The notes below the pieces were generated by a model. The model worked only from the letters and a program-made list of their open reading frames with translations. It made no database searches and was not told the DNA's origin. From the NCBI GenBank assembly GCA_003427395.1, contig BFEA01000828.1, positions 314,011-378,010 on the forward strand: DNA of 64,000 bases, given 5' to 3'. How positions within the stretch are numbered: the stretch's first letter is position 1; each line of letters opens with the position of its first letter. Origin of the DNA: Chara braunii (Eukaryota; Streptophyta; Charophyceae; Charales; Characeae). Positions 21,344-33,204 of this stretch are shown piece after piece. Both the position numbers and the translations under genes were made by a program.

Positions 21344-24300
21344 TTACCCTGTGTTACGGCCATACCAGCTCAATTCCATCAAAACATTGTTGGGTAAGGG
21401 GAAGAGGTTAAGGAATTCAGAGGCAGGGGGGAGCGGGATGTTGCTAGGAATTGCAGTCCAATCGTGAAGGGTCAATCGGTAGTTTTTCTGCGATATATCC
21501 AAGCGATCGTTGCCATCCAGGTGCCTGTCATCCCACAGAATCTTTGCTATCCATCCTCCCTGTTCTCCCCCCAACCAGTCCATGCAGAATTCATGTAGTT
21601 TTTGAACAATGTCTGATCTTTTGGTGAGGGCTAACATTGTTTGTACAATTTTTTTCGAATAGGCTCTGATTGTTGTTTCTATCATGTCTTTGATCATGTC
21701 GATCATCTCGCCGCTTTCACATAGGCGTCATCAAGTGCTAAAGTGCATCTGCGCTGCCATATCGCCCATAGGACCACGTCCCTCCCGGCTTTGAACAAGT
21801 TGGCCGTGAAGGTCGAGGTTTGAGCGCTCCAATGACCGGTTAGCAAGGCTCTTCATTCCCACGACCAATATGTATTTGTGCCCTAAGTTGCATAGAGTAC
21901 ACGTACGGGGGCTTCCCGTACGAAACGTACAGGTTATTTCTGTACGGGATCTGTAGGGGAACCTGTACGTCTTGTACACCCCCGTACGAAAAAGCAAAAA
22001 AAAAAAAAAAAAAAAAAAAAAAGTCATCAAAAAAATCCGAAAAAAACTATGTGATGCAGAACCATAAAACAAGCAACATTTGGCTGAGCATTATCTTCAG
22101 ATTCTTAACAGAATTTGAGAAAACAAATAACAACAGTACCGGATTAAAAAAAAAAAAAAAAAAAAACTCGTACGGGGCCCCTAGCGTACGAGTATAAGAG
22201 TACGAATCCGTACTCGTACGAGGGTGCGTACAAGTGGCAACGTAGTCTGTGCCTAGCTGGTTCCAAATTCGAACCCACCCCCGCCAAATCAAGATTGAAG
22301 TTGGACAAAGCAAGAAGAGATGTTCTATTGTCTCATTAACCTTTCGGGAAGGAAAACCTCCTTTGCAGGCCAGGCACCAGGGGAGGGCTACACCCTTCAG
22401 TTCTAGGTGGGTATGGTCAATGAGCCATGCATTTGTGGGTAGGCAGCAATGGGTGATCTGCCATTGGAGTGAGACAATTTTGGCTGGTTTGGATTTTATC
22501 CCTTTAAACCATTTAATGGGTGTCAGTGAATTCAATGGGACATTTAAATGTCTTGCCCAACGATCCACTATACGGTCCTTTAAGTTGATTCTGGTCCTAA
22601 GCATCTGATAGGAGGCCTTATCCCCCAATCAGTGGAGATAACGATATTTCAGTATGTCATTCCTCGTTGGAATCTTTCATCTCCACTCGGATGCATCTAT
22701 GGGGAGGTCCTGGATTGGCACCTCCGGTCTGAATGCCACCCAGGAGTCCCCTTCTTGTAGGACCCTCACTCTATGGAGTATTCCAACATCAATCCAGAAG
22801 ACTTCCTCCGACACTCCCCTGATCAGTTCATTATGTTGTGCTCGATAAAAAAAGCTTACCAGCACTTCCCTTGGTCTGTATGTAATTACTTGACCCACAC
22901 GCGTTGCATCCCCTCTTAGTACAACCCAGTCACCTGCCTCCACTGTCGGTCCTCGTCGAAGGGTCCTCAGCCATGCAAGAGGGAGAGCAAAGAGAATTTG
23001 GTCTAGCCTCTCACCTATTTTTTGGCAGTGGGGGAGCTTTGTTCTCAGTTGTTCCTCTGAGACCCAGTTAGCCCTTGTTTGGTCCCAGTGATCCCCTACC
23101 CTCGTGACGACATTTCTCACCCATCCCTTCCACGAACGGCTTGAGCTGAGAAAAACACGCCCCTGCTGATCTGTTACCCATCGGTTTCCAAATAGAGGTT
23201 GGCGCAAAATTTCCTCCCAACGTTCAGGGAATGGTCTATCCAGAAGTGGGAGCCTCCCCCAGTCTTTAATTAGGTTGATCCAAAACCCATCCTTCCTCTG
23301 GTCCTTACGAGCTGCTGCCTGATCTGAGTGTGGTTGTGTTCGGGTGGGGGGTCTGGGAAGTGCCCAGAAAACATCGTCTAACCATGTCATTGGATGTATA
23401 GTGGAAGCAGCCTCTGGTGCCAGTCTCGAGAGTTGTTCCCAGGCCAGCGGCTCCCAGGTAAGTCCGGGGGTGCAGATAAGCCGCTTCAACCATTGGAGTG
23501 AAAGGGCGGTCGTTTGGGTGGTTGGGTCGAGTATCCCCAGACCACCTTGAGACTTTGGCCGCACCACTGCATCCCAAGCTGCCCGACTAATGGTATGATG
23601 GGCTTCATGGTTACGTCTCCATAGGAAGGCTGCTACCTGCCATCTCAGGGCCTTTGAAGCCGCTCTGGTCAAGGGCCAAATTGTCGGTTTATACCAGAGT
23701 GCTGCCAGAACCACATTATTAATGACTAGGGCCCTTCCCAGAAGAGATGTGTTTTTATCCTTCCATGTTCCCAACTTTTGCAGGGCCGGAGACATTATCC
23801 AATTATCATTACTAACCGGTTTTCCTTCAACTGAGAGTTGGATTCCCATAACTCTGATAGGGGTTTCGAGGGGAAGCCATGTCACCTTTGGGCTCTCCGG
23901 GGGTCTGCCACCATCATGATGCATCCACCACCCCAATGCTTTGCTTCCCCAATTAATTGTCATATCAGAGAGGGAGCAGAATCGGGCCATCGGCCTTTCA
24001 ATTTCCTCCATATTCTGAGTGGAGATCTCTGCCATCAAGGTGAGGTCATCTGCAAACAGCGAACACACCTGCAATGCGTCTTGTGGGATGGAGGTCGTCC
24101 TGATTCTACTGATGTTCCTGTTGACTCTAAGATTGGTCGCCAAGGCCTCCATCACTACCACGAAGAGGTATGACGAGATCGGGTCACCTTGGCGGGCCGA
24201 TCTCTGCAGAGGGAAATTCGGGGTGAGGCTTTCATTCACCTTTACACGCGTGGTGACATTTTGGTGGAAAATACTCACCCATCTCCGAAAGGATTCTCCA

Positions 24301-26270
24301 AAGTTCATTTTCTCCGGACATTTATCCAAGAAATGCCAATCCACATGGTCATACGCTTTTTTAAAATCTATAAAAATAAAGTCGGCATTGCACCTAGACT
24401 GTCGAGATAATCTTAAAAGCTCATTAACTAGGAGGATGTTATCATGGATACGCCGCCCTTTAAGGAAGCCAGTTTGTGAAGGGTGTATGATTTGCTCCAA
24501 TGTCGGAGCCATACGGTTCGTTAATGCTTTAGATAGCATTTTAGAGACAACTGTTAATAGCGTGATTGGACAATAGTTGCGAATGTTTATTTTGTCACCT
24601 TTTTTATGCAACAGTGTGGGAACCCCTTGGCCCACTGCTTACCCCAAGTCTCCTTCTTGCCATACCTTCTCGTAGAAAAACATCAAGTCCCCCTCCATCA
24701 ATGACCAGAAAGTTTCCCAAAATTCTTTCGGTAACCCGTCCACTCCAGGGGTCTTCTCCTCCTCCATCTGCATAAGAGCAACCCATATCTCTTTCCTGGT
24801 GAGAGGGCGGTCTAAGGCCACCTGTACCTTCTGGGAGAGCAAATGGGTTAGGGGAATGCGGAAGTCTTCAATCTCTCGATCTCTTGTGATGATGCTGGTG
24901 TCCTTAGTTTGTGAGGTAAAAAGGGTTTTGTAAAAATTTCTGGCCACCTTCATACATTGAGCTGTGGAGGTGGCCAGCGGTCTCTCAGGATCGGTGGGGT
25001 CTAGGAAGGCCTCAATGGTCTGCCGCTTTCCCCTGGCCCTTGCCAGGCCAAAGAAATCAGAATCCATGGCTCCTTCCGTAATATGCTTGGAGAGTTTTCC
25101 TCTAATCCTGATGCCTTGCCATCTGTAAGTTGCAAAATCGAGTAGTTTATTTTGCAAGTTTTGTAGTTGCGGGGTGGGGTTTTGTTGCGGAAGATCCTCG
25201 ATCTGATATTGAACCTCCATTTCCTCTTGATAACGTTTTTCAGCCAATTTCTTAGAAAATTCTTTGCTTTTACGGCCCAGGAAAAAGAGCCCGTTGTTCA
25301 ACTAAGTGATTCCAGATTCAAAGTATTTTTTCTACTGGTGCCAGTAGGACCAAACATCATGAATCAGGTGGACGAAGTCTTGTCTGTGTAGAAGTGAGGT
25401 GTTAAGTTTAAAGAAGCTTGGACCATGGTTCGGTTTCTGACGAAAGGTGAGGGTGACCCCTCCCAAAGCATGGTCCAACCCCATGAAGGGGCTGCGAGGG
25501 AGGAGGTAGGCGAACTTCATAGCGCCTGCTAGGTCCTCATACATAAGAATCAAGTCAATTATGGACCTGGAACGTGTTTCTGTCCCCGTCGTGCGGAAAC
25601 AGGAGTATCTTCTTTCGGTTGGGAAGATTCTCCTGAAGGTGTCGAAAAGGTGAAGCGAGGAGTTCAAATCCTCGATTATTTTTTCGTTGGTTTCTATGTA
25701 TGGGGGACAGGGGGTGGGGATTCTCCACCTATCCAATGCACGATCAGGGGCGGCGTTGAAATCTCCTGCAAGGATTACCGGCACGCCAACAGGGATCTGT
25801 TGGCGAAGGTTTTCAAAAAATTATCGCTTGTCGCTTTCCTGGTTTGGTGCGTACACGCATATAATGCAGATCAATTCCAGTTCCAACATCACAAGTATGG
25901 AGACGCACCTTCCCCCTTGCTGGTCTTTGACCCAATGTACTGGTGTTGCCCTCGAGGTTGGTGGAATCCATATGGCAACACCCGCACTACCCAGTCTTGG
26001 TGCATGCGCTCTAAAGGCCTAATGTGGCCATGCCATTCGGTGTGCCTGGTGATGGTCCGGAGTATCCTGTAAGTGGGTCTCTTGTATGCACACAACGTCC
26101 GACCATTCTTTGTCGGGGACTTCTTTGATAAGTTCCCAGATTGGCTGCCTTTTGTCGATTGTGGCCGTCGCCAGACCATTGACATTCAGTGTACAAAGGT
26201 CCAGGTCCGCCGCCCGCAGGCCCTTACTCCAAGTCGGATTTTTTTCGTACAACAGTCTCACCGGGTCCAT
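21344..26270 (-). pseudogene. LINE ORF2: endonuclease, reverse transcriptase, zf-RVT
   Basis: A single reading frame can be followed from the ATG at 26270 to about 21344, apart from the hAT-like insertion, but it is broken by nonsense codons. They lie at 26019-26021 TAG, 25821-25823 TAA, 25332-25334 TAG, 25302-25304 TAG, 24639-24641 TAA, 22677-22679 TGA and 22629-22631 TGA. Endonuclease motifs are LNVNGLAT, CIQETHL, ILAGDFNA, SRSIIDLILM and GLDHAL. RT motifs are NYCPITLLTV, FIFIDFKKAYD (motif A), RQGDPISSYLF and FADD at about 24045-24056 (motif C). The zf-RVT block, with WCLACKGG and HLFLLCPTSI, lies at about 22420-22290. No frameshift is needed, so the copy decayed by point mutation. Confidence 0.9.
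21883..22245. mobile_element. hAT-like non-autonomous element, copy 2, inside LINE
   Basis: The ends are CTAAGTTGCATAGAGTACAC on the left and CTACGTTGCCACTTGTACGC as the reverse complement of the right. Flanking octamers TTTGTGCC (21875-21882) and TCTGTGCC (22246-22253) form an 8-bp target duplication with one mismatch. Both ends are packed with CGTACG motifs. Two A runs (about 21995-22022 and 22147-22166) flank an interior that matches, in reverse, positions 2815-2905 of copy 1. It disrupts the zf-RVT coding region after WNQLGTD. No coding capacity. Confidence 0.85.
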
Positions 26271-26292
26271 CCTGAGAGTCCTCCCTTATCCC

Positions 26293-29200
26293 CTACAGTC
26301 TCTGCCATATTACGGAGTCCAGGTCAGTCATATTGGTGAGTAGACTAAGTAGAGGATTCTTGAGGATCATACACAAGCAGGCTTGCACCTCCTCCTCAGT
26401 CCACAAGTTGTTAGATTTCACTTTCAGGCTTTGCAGGTCTAGGAGGGTCGCTTGTGAGAACCATTTAAGGCCGGCTTCTTTTTTCGGGTCCATGAGGATT
26501 AACACCTCCCACTTAGCCAGCACAGGGGAGGTGCGCATGGACTTGCTTTGTGCACCAGGCATAAAATATTTCAGAATGTGGTGATTCAAATCATCCATTA
26601 AGAGGTCCTCCCGCATCTGTGCAGGCATTAGTGAGAGGAGGGGATCAAAACCCTTCAAAGAAACTTACCCGTACTTCACATTTTCACGAGCAGCAGACAG
26701 GGCAAGTTCCCATCTGCCATCTTTCTTACGCACGGGGAGCAACATCAGGCCATTCAACGAGGGCTGTTGAAGGTATCTTCCTGATTCTAAGTAGTTGCGG
26801 AGCTTACTACGTTTGTCTAGTAGTGCCGGGGTAGGGGCTTCCCCCACCGAGCCTCGAGCGGGGTCTGATAAAGATTCCTTCTTGCTCGGAGTTGTCCCTG
26901 AGTCTCCTCCCCCATCCTCCCCTTGTCCTTGTTTGGAGGTGCTTCTCCCCAAGTCGGGAGATTTCTCTTTTGGTAGTGGTCGTTGTTGAGAGGGGGAGGG
27001 GTCCTGAACTGTCTCTGTCGCAGATGCAGCTGATGGGACCTGCTGGGGGGTATACTCCCCTTTCCCTTCTCCCATCCCAGACTCGTCTGGATGCATTGGC
27101 ACTATATCCCCAGTCAGAGGGGGTTGTGATTTCTGGTCAGGGTTCGGGGGGCAAAAACGTCTGACCACAATGCTATACACAACTTGTAAGATCTCAGGCC
27201 ATTGTCCACCTTGGGGTGGCCATTGCTCCTGTGCCGACCTAAGTGTGTCACTCCCTTCTAACATTGGGACCAACTCCAAAAATGTGGAGTCTCAAAATTT
27301 CGTACTAAAACCGGGATGTCGGTCCTGTAAGCTCTGAAGCAACCAGTCCGCCAATGATTCCATTTTAGTGTGCAAGGGGGCCTGTTCGTCTGGTTGGCCA
27401 TCCAGTACCTCTGCATCCATCATAATGATATCTGGAGGGGGGGGGAGCTCTTCTGCTTCCTCCATGGTTATTTCCGTCGTTTGGGGGTTCTCCACCTCCA
27501 TGGGAGTCGAGCCAAAAACGTCTTGGAAGGGGTCCTTTCCTTTCTTCTCTCCTCCCTCCTTTGCTGACTGTCCCTTTGCTTCCTTGGGTTCTTTTTGGTC
27601 ATCAGTCTCTGTGACAGACGTCCCGGGTCCTAGGATCTGTAACGTTAATCCCCCCCCAACTCTCTCTTTCAATCCCTCTTTCATTGGTTGCCCATTTGCT
27701 GAGATCGTCTGCTTACCTCTTTCCCCCTGAGGTGACTTTTCCGCCTGAGGTGCCTTTTCCGCCCGTCTTTCTTTTGGCGGTTCAGTGTTTTTCAGGTTTG
27801 CCCGTTTATCCCGCCATTGCTGTGTCGTAATCGGTTTGACGGGTCTGTCCGGGGGTGAGGTGTTTTTGGTTTGCCCAGGCCTCAATCTCCTTCGCTTAGG
27901 ACGTACCAGGGTCCACTCTTCTCCTCCCTCGTCTTCCCATCTGCCTTGGTCCGTAATGCCTTCCTCACTTTCCTGATGTCCCTTTGTCTTCAACTCCTTC
28001 AATTTGGTCTCTAGTGTTTTAGGAGGGGCCCAGGAGTCAGGGGGACGTGCATCCCACTTGGGTTCCCCTTGCTTTTCCCATACCCACCCTCTCGTTCTCC
28101 CTTTGTTGTCCACTTCTTCCAAATAGGCCCACCCCTCATGCCCGGGGTCCACTGGGTACCAGCGTGCCGTATTAAACGGTCTCTGTGCAAACGACCTGTC
28201 ACCCTTGTGGATTTGTGTGGGTGGGAAGGGCATAATTCCTTTGTGCACAAATGGTCGTAGGCTTTGCATTTGAAACACCATGGCCGCAGCTTATGCTCTC
28301 TATGGATCCTGTCCTTATCTATAATTCTGAATAGGATCACGTCATCCATAGAAAAGGGGTGGGACTCCGGGATATCCAAAGCTAGCATGAAGTAATCATC
28401 CCGCTGTGCGACAAAGGGGGGAAGCGGTTCGATGAAATCGATGATTTTATACTTTTGGCCCAGTTCATGCAGAAAATTGGCCTGGATTTCGATAGGGATG
28501 TGTTTGAATTCGACCCAGAAATGGTCAGACATCATCTTTTGTCGTCGTTCCTCCGGGCCAGGCTGCTTGGGAGGCATCCAGGGGTAGATCCTCACCTCTG
28601 ATCGCTCACATCTCAGACTCTTTCATCCATCAATCGTCTGTTTATTTTTCTCATACATGGATAGGACTGTAAATGTGGTGGGAGAGAGGGAATGAATCAG
28701 TAAGGCATCCTTAGCTGCTTGTCCATCCTGCTTCAGGGCTACCAAACGATGTCTGATCCACCTGACTTTGACATTCGTGGTTTTGTAGGCGAGACATCAT
28801 AGAAAACCCAGGTATTTGCATGTCTGAGGTATATGTTGTCTTTGACTAACAGACCATTTTTCGGATAGTTTCTCACCATCATTTTCTTCCCCCCTTGATC
28901 GACAACCACAGTTTTCGGTGGCAGAGGAGTTTGGTAAGGAAGAAGGTGCGTGCAGACGACATGTTGTCAAGTGGGATGTGTTGTGTCGACTCTACCGATG
29001 CACCAATCTCCCGCTGGATGGCCAGCGATTTTCCTAGAAAAGGTACTTTTATTCTATCTGCCCATGTCCCATGTGTGTTCGCCTCCGTCTCACGGTTGTG
29101 CTGGTTTGTCTGCTCCATACACTGTTCCGTCTGTCCTGGCTGTCCCTGTTGTACCAGAGGGGTTTCTGCAGGATCCCCAGACGCCGGCTCCCCTGGTACT

Positions 29201-29480
29201 ACAGTCACCTCCTTCCCCTGCTCCTTCGGGCCCGCTGGTGATCTTGACCCGACCACTATGCCTGCAAGGATTGTTTCTGGTCTCTCCGCGGACCCCCCCC
29301 CCCCAGTACAACTACCTCTGAAGGTTGTCCCACTTCCGGAGGGGGGGAGGGGGCAGCGGGTCCCTTTGTCCTCCAGGGGGTTCGGTTCTCGAGAGTTCGA
29401 AGGTGGGAGTTCATGATTTGTCTCATTGCGCCTTTGTAGTAGATCATGGACCCCAACCTTCGGCTCTGTCTTTTTTTGGC
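26293..29480 (-). pseudogene. LINE ORF1 (gag-like RNA-binding protein), broken
   Basis: The N-terminal part (29480-28880) is Pro/Gly/Glu-rich and ends TWADRIKVPFLGKSLAIQRE. A DUF4283-like core follows with frame changes near 28880 and stops before 28600, then 28595-28250 reads DHFWVEFKHIPIEIQANFLH and a zinc knuckle RPWCFKCKAYDHLCTKELC (CX2CX4HX6C) at about 28277-28230. A frameshift lies between about 28240 and 28150. The frame then continues through a charged Pro/Glu/Lys-rich tail, with in-frame TGA at 27292-27294 and TAA at 26665-26667, and ends at 26293. ORF1 would coat the LINE RNA. At least two frameshifts and several stops make it non-functional. Confidence 0.75.
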
Positions 29481-29505
29481 TTTGGAAACTGACCGCTCCA
29501 TCCTC

Positions 29506-29532
<27 letters not shown>
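29506..29532 (+). repeat. A27 homopolymer
   Basis: A 27-nt A run follows CCATCCTC. It could be a 3' tail of a plus-strand retroposon adjoining the LINE 5' end, or a simple homopolymer. Immediately beyond it starts the duplicated segment around the adapter. Confidence 0.8.
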
Positions 29533-29534
<2 letters not shown>

Positions 29535-29536
<2 letters not shown>

Positions 29537-29665
29537 CGGTATGTGTATACCGTCAGCTCACTCAATCAACGACCAGTTCTACTGCTGATGAGTTTCTGTT
29601 CAATGATTTCGAATCTTATGTTCCACTCGACATTTGTCTCGCTGTTTATTCGTTCTCGCTATGGG
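29535..29665. repeat. Copy 1 of a direct repeat flanking the adapter
   Basis: From TTCGGTATGTGTATACCGTC to CTCGCTATGGG. It is about 90% identical to 29704-29835 on the other side of the adapter. The two copies share TATACCGTCAGCTCACTCAA and differ by substitutions and small indels (GCTGATGAG versus GATGACGAG). They are therefore not the same molecule read twice without error. Confidence 0.85.
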
Positions 29666-29703
29666 CTGTCTCTTATACACATCTAGATGTGTATAAGAGA
29701 CAG
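29666..29703. other. Nextera mate-pair junction adapter (assembly artefact)
   Basis: The 38 bases are CTGTCTCTTATACACATCT immediately followed by its reverse complement AGATGTGTATAAGAGACAG. This is exactly the circularisation junction formed by two Tn5 mosaic-end adapters in Nextera mate-pair libraries (established knowledge). It is not genomic. The contig is therefore artificially joined, or carries an untrimmed read, at this point. Confidence 0.97.
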
Positions 29704-29835
29704 GTGTATACCGTCAGCTCACTCAATCAACGACCAGTTCTACTGATGACGAGTTTATGTTCAATGATTTCGAATCTTATGTTCCATTAAACAATTTGTC
29801 TCGCTATTTATTCCTTCTTCCTATCTTTGTAAGAA
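29704..29835. repeat. Copy 2 of the direct repeat flanking the adapter
   Basis: Begins GTGTATACCGTCAGCTCACT and runs parallel to 29540-29665. In one frame both copies read EF[LM]FNDFESYVPL, but I do not recognise the protein. It may be two paralogous repeats, two alleles, or the two ends of one mate-pair fragment placed side by side. Confidence 0.8.
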
Positions 29836-30327
29836 GATGGAAAACAAGTATTCTGCATGGCTGGCTTTAAGGGGAGGGACAAGTCGAAGGTGAATAGATG
29901 TGATTAAGGTTGGGAGGCATGCACCGTACTTTGCTTTGTAGATCGTTGCACCACGTTCCTTTGGGGGATCAATGTCTCTCAACCGGGCACCCCTCCCGGC
30001 CTAGAGAGTTTTCTCCCTCCCCTTTATTTGTTTCTCGTCTCCCACTTGATCGTCTTCTTCGCCGCGCTCGTCGCTGCCGTATCCTTCTTTGTGTTCTATC
30101 TTCTGCGTTGTCTCCTCACCTCCCCGCTTTCTCAGTCGCTTGTTATATCTCCTCCGTTGTCTCCTCACCTCCCCCCTTTCTCCCCTTCTCTTCTTCTTCA
30201 CCACGTTGCCCCTTCCCTTACTGTGCCACCGCTGACACCTCACCCACCCCACTCTCTTCCTTGTTCCCTCCTCACTAGGTCGGTGTCGATTCCTTGCGTA
30301 TGCACTTGTTCCTCACCGCCATGCGGT
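29836..30327. other. C/T-rich region, no gene recognised
   Basis: Strongly pyrimidine-rich on the plus strand (TCTCCTCACCTCCCC-type motifs repeated at about 30110 and 30150). Open frames on both strands reflect the composition. Confidence 0.4.
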
Positions 30328-31085
30328 ATGATGTCGGTTGTCACCTCTATTGACGCGTGGAGCTGTGTCCACAAATCCTTCGTCCCCTTCACCTCCCACC
30401 CCGTGCTGGTATCCTCATCGCCGTGCAGTTTGTCACCTCTATTGACGCGCGAAGCTATGTCCACTAATCCTTTCCTCCCACCTATCTCACTCATACCGCC
30501 TTCACCATCCACTTCACCTCCCTCCTCTGCTGGCATGTAACACTTCTCTCGTTATTCGTGCACCCCTACCTTCAGAAATCCCGACTTCCTTTCCCAGCGC
30601 CAGTCTCCCCGCTAATATGCTCACTTCATCGCCATGCAACATCTCATCCGCCCCTTGTGCCTGCTGCTATCTTCATGCTCCCCGCTGATATCCTCACCGC
30701 ATGAGGCATTATGTTGTTTGTCACCTCTATTGACGCGCGGAGCTGTGTCCACAAAACCTTCGTCCCCTTCACCTCCCACCTCTGCTGTCGCTTAGCACTC
30801 CCCACTGGTATCCTCACCGCCGTGCAGTTTGTCACCTCTATTGACGCACGAAGCTATGTCCACTAATCCTTGCTTCCCACCTATCTCACTCATATCGCCT
30901 TCACCATCCACTTCACCTCCCTCCTCTGCTGTCACGTAACACTTCTCCCGTTATTCACGTGCCCCTACCTTCAGAACTCCCGACTTCCTTTCCCAGCGCT
31001 TGTCTCCCCGCTAATATGCTCACTTCACTGCCATGCAACATCTCCTCCGCCCCTTGTGCCTGCCGTTATCTTCATACTCCGCTCC
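30328..31085. repeat. ~380-400-bp tandem duplication
   Basis: TGTCACCTCTATTGACGCG followed by TGGAGCTGTGTCC starts near 30339, and its counterpart starts near 30716. GTAACACTTCTC[TC]CGTTATTC occurs near 30537 and 30936. The units share order and content over their full length, with small indels that shift the period from 377 to 399 bp. Sub-repeats (TGTCACCTCTATTGACGC recurs within each unit at about 30426 and 30828) show an older internal duplication. Confidence 0.85.
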
Positions 31086-31544
31086 TCGTTGTGGTGCCAG
31101 TGGCAGGGCCCGCCCTCCGTTCACGACGCAGCCTCAACCTTATGCCACGTCAGCGCAATCGGAAACCCTGCTACTCCCTTCTTTGTTCTTCTACTTCTAA
31201 ACTCCATCTCGCCTACTTAGTCTCGTCTCCATTACCACATACAGCCCGTCTTCCCACACCCTCAGAGTTGTAAGTGTCTTCCTTGTGATTGCGTCGGCTA
31301 CCGACGTCTTCCTGTCTTTCACGGCGCCCAGGCTGGGGCAGGGCAGGACAGAACGCCCGAAGGGTCGGCCCCGATCACTGGTTCATTCACCCGTGACCGG
31401 TCCGCTCATCGTCGTCGCGTCAACGGCAGGACCTGCCTCCTGTTTGCGGTGCAGCGCTAACGCTCGGACTCTCCGCAGCACCTATCGGGCCAGAGCGTGG
31501 AACGAAGCTCTAAGTGGAGCAATGTTCGCTTTTTCGGCCGTTTC
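31086..31544. other. No gene recognised
   Basis: GC-rich DNA with open frames but no identifiable domain. It lies between the tandem duplication and a MITE-B end. Confidence 0.35.
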
Positions 31545-31612
31545 TAGAGTCTGACAGTTCTAGACTCACTCTCGAAAATCTTCCAGAGCCTAAAGTAGTG
31601 GACCAAGACCCA
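31545..31612. mobile_element. MITE-B right end (partial)
   Basis: It ends AAGTAGTGGACCAAGACCCA, whose reverse complement TGGGTCTTGGTCCACTACTT matches the MITE-B terminal repeat at 13621. The left part of the element is not recognisable. Confidence 0.6.
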
Positions 31613-32653
31613 AAACAGTGAGATTATGAATTTTCTTGTTTTTTTGTTTTTCTAATTTCGGCCGTGAAATGCAGTTTTATCCATTCTTGGAAGTGGTAGT
31701 GTGAGTGTCTTGGGGGATAAGGCAATCACAAGGATGCGTAACAGTCAGCTGGCCGTGATTAAAGTGACAATAGACGGGTGGAGAAAAAGAAGCAGAACAT
31801 AGAGATGGAGATGGAGTGGAGAGAGATAGACATAGAGAAGTTGCACACAAAGAAAGCCATATGGAGACACACGTATGCGCGTGAGAGATCGAAATGCCAA
31901 TTTGGCGATGTCCCTACGATCGTTTCAACTGTCCGCCAGAGATGGTATCATCAGTGCAGACCGCGTGGAAATGTCTCCTTCTACTCTTCTTATATGGCCC
32001 TATCTTACTACGTTTTCCTCACAGAGATCCTCGCACAAAGCCAAAGAGTAGAGTGCTATCTAGAGATAGAGCTGCGAAGTTGTGGAGAAGAGGAGAACGG
32101 GAGAATCAAGAGGGCGGCAACGAGCGAAATGGGAACGGAGGGCAGGGAGTACAGAATAGTCCCTATACATAGCGTCTGTCATATGTCATAAGTGACTAAG
32201 AGCCAGAGAAACCGTCAGAGCATTTAGCAACGTGCTCAGAAGAAAAAAAAAAACGAGATAGATTGAAAACACGTCCTCGAAAATAATGGTGATGGCCACA
32301 AAGCAAAATTCCTGCGCTTAAAAGAATGAAAAACCCTCCGGTCGTGGCAAAAGTCGAAGTCCAGGTTCAAAACCCATCGCAAAGAAATATTTGAAGTCGA
32401 ATATGCCATTCCCTGAGGCTGAAGCATATGCTGCTGAGAAAGAGTCACCCTAGTTCAAACTGCTTGGCGGACAGATCCTGGTTTGCTTTCGCTGGTCTTC
32501 GGATCCAGATCATCCACAACAGAAAACAAGTGAAGAAAACGGGCGGAGTGAGAGATGTGTTCATAGAAAATTCGAAAACGAGGTGTCAACATAATTCATC
32601 ATTCTGATTGAGGGAAACTAACCGACTAATTTAAATCTTAAAGAAAGTGATGA

Positions 32654-32655
<2 letters not shown>
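31613..32655. other. No gene recognised
   Basis: An open frame of 137 aa at 31778-32191 on the plus strand is Arg/Glu-rich and shows no recognisable domain. AT-rich and unremarkable otherwise. Confidence 0.35.
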
Positions 32656-32741
<86 letters not shown>

Positions 32742-32754
32742 TGAGAGAGAGAAA

Positions 32755-32785
<31 letters not shown>

Positions 32786-32788
32786 GAA
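32656..32788. repeat. (GA)n microsatellite
   Basis: A GA dinucleotide array interrupted by AGGAGAG, AAAG, GTCTG and AAAATAGG. Confidence 0.95.
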
Positions 32789-33204
32789 GATCAGGTAAGG
32801 TAATCTCAGTACCCTTTTAACCGTTCACAGAGTACATATGTAGGAACCACCGATGTCGGAGGTGGAGCAGGCGCCTGGAAGAAGTTCCTTCAAACCGTAG
32901 TCGCAGCAGGGTACCAGAGCCGCCAGAGAAGTGAGCAATGCAGTGTAGCGAAAAGAGCACGTTCGTCATCTCCTCCGTCAGTAGCACTGATGACTGGTAG
33001 GCACAGTGCACTACGAGAGACATAGAGCACCATGCAGGCTTCCTTACATTAGAAAGTTTGTGCACGGAGTGGGAAGGAGGTTCTATATCTTAGAATGAGC
33101 TTCATCGGGAACGGGAAAAAGGTGTGTAGGTAGATAAGCAAGCCAAAACTGAAGAGGCCTGGACCGAGCGGGTTCCAACAGATCAGCAGGGGAGAAACTG
33201 GGGT
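32789..33204. other. No gene recognised
   Basis: Minus-strand open frames up to 82 aa have no recognisable content. Confidence 0.35.

Larger units (their letters stand above)
21114..29505 (-). mobile_element. Near-full-length LINE (non-LTR retrotransposon), dead
   Basis: The order on the minus strand is ORF1 (29480-26293), ORF2 (26270-21344) with apurinic endonuclease, RT and zf-RVT, then a short 3' UTR, then an A tail seen as T runs on the plus strand at 21114-21129 and 21089-21101. The total of about 8.4 kb includes a 363-bp hAT-like insertion at 21883-22245. The architecture is that of plant L1/RTE-like LINEs. The 5' boundary is uncertain. It serves as the reference that makes the damaged copies at 0.6-4.8 kb and 7.3-8.4 kb interpretable. 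Confidence 0.85.

Noticed and set aside
28895-29416. 173-aa plus-strand frame over LINE ORF1
   Set aside because: The minus strand carries the ORF1 text; the plus frame is antisense to a GC-rich, proline/glycine-rich region.
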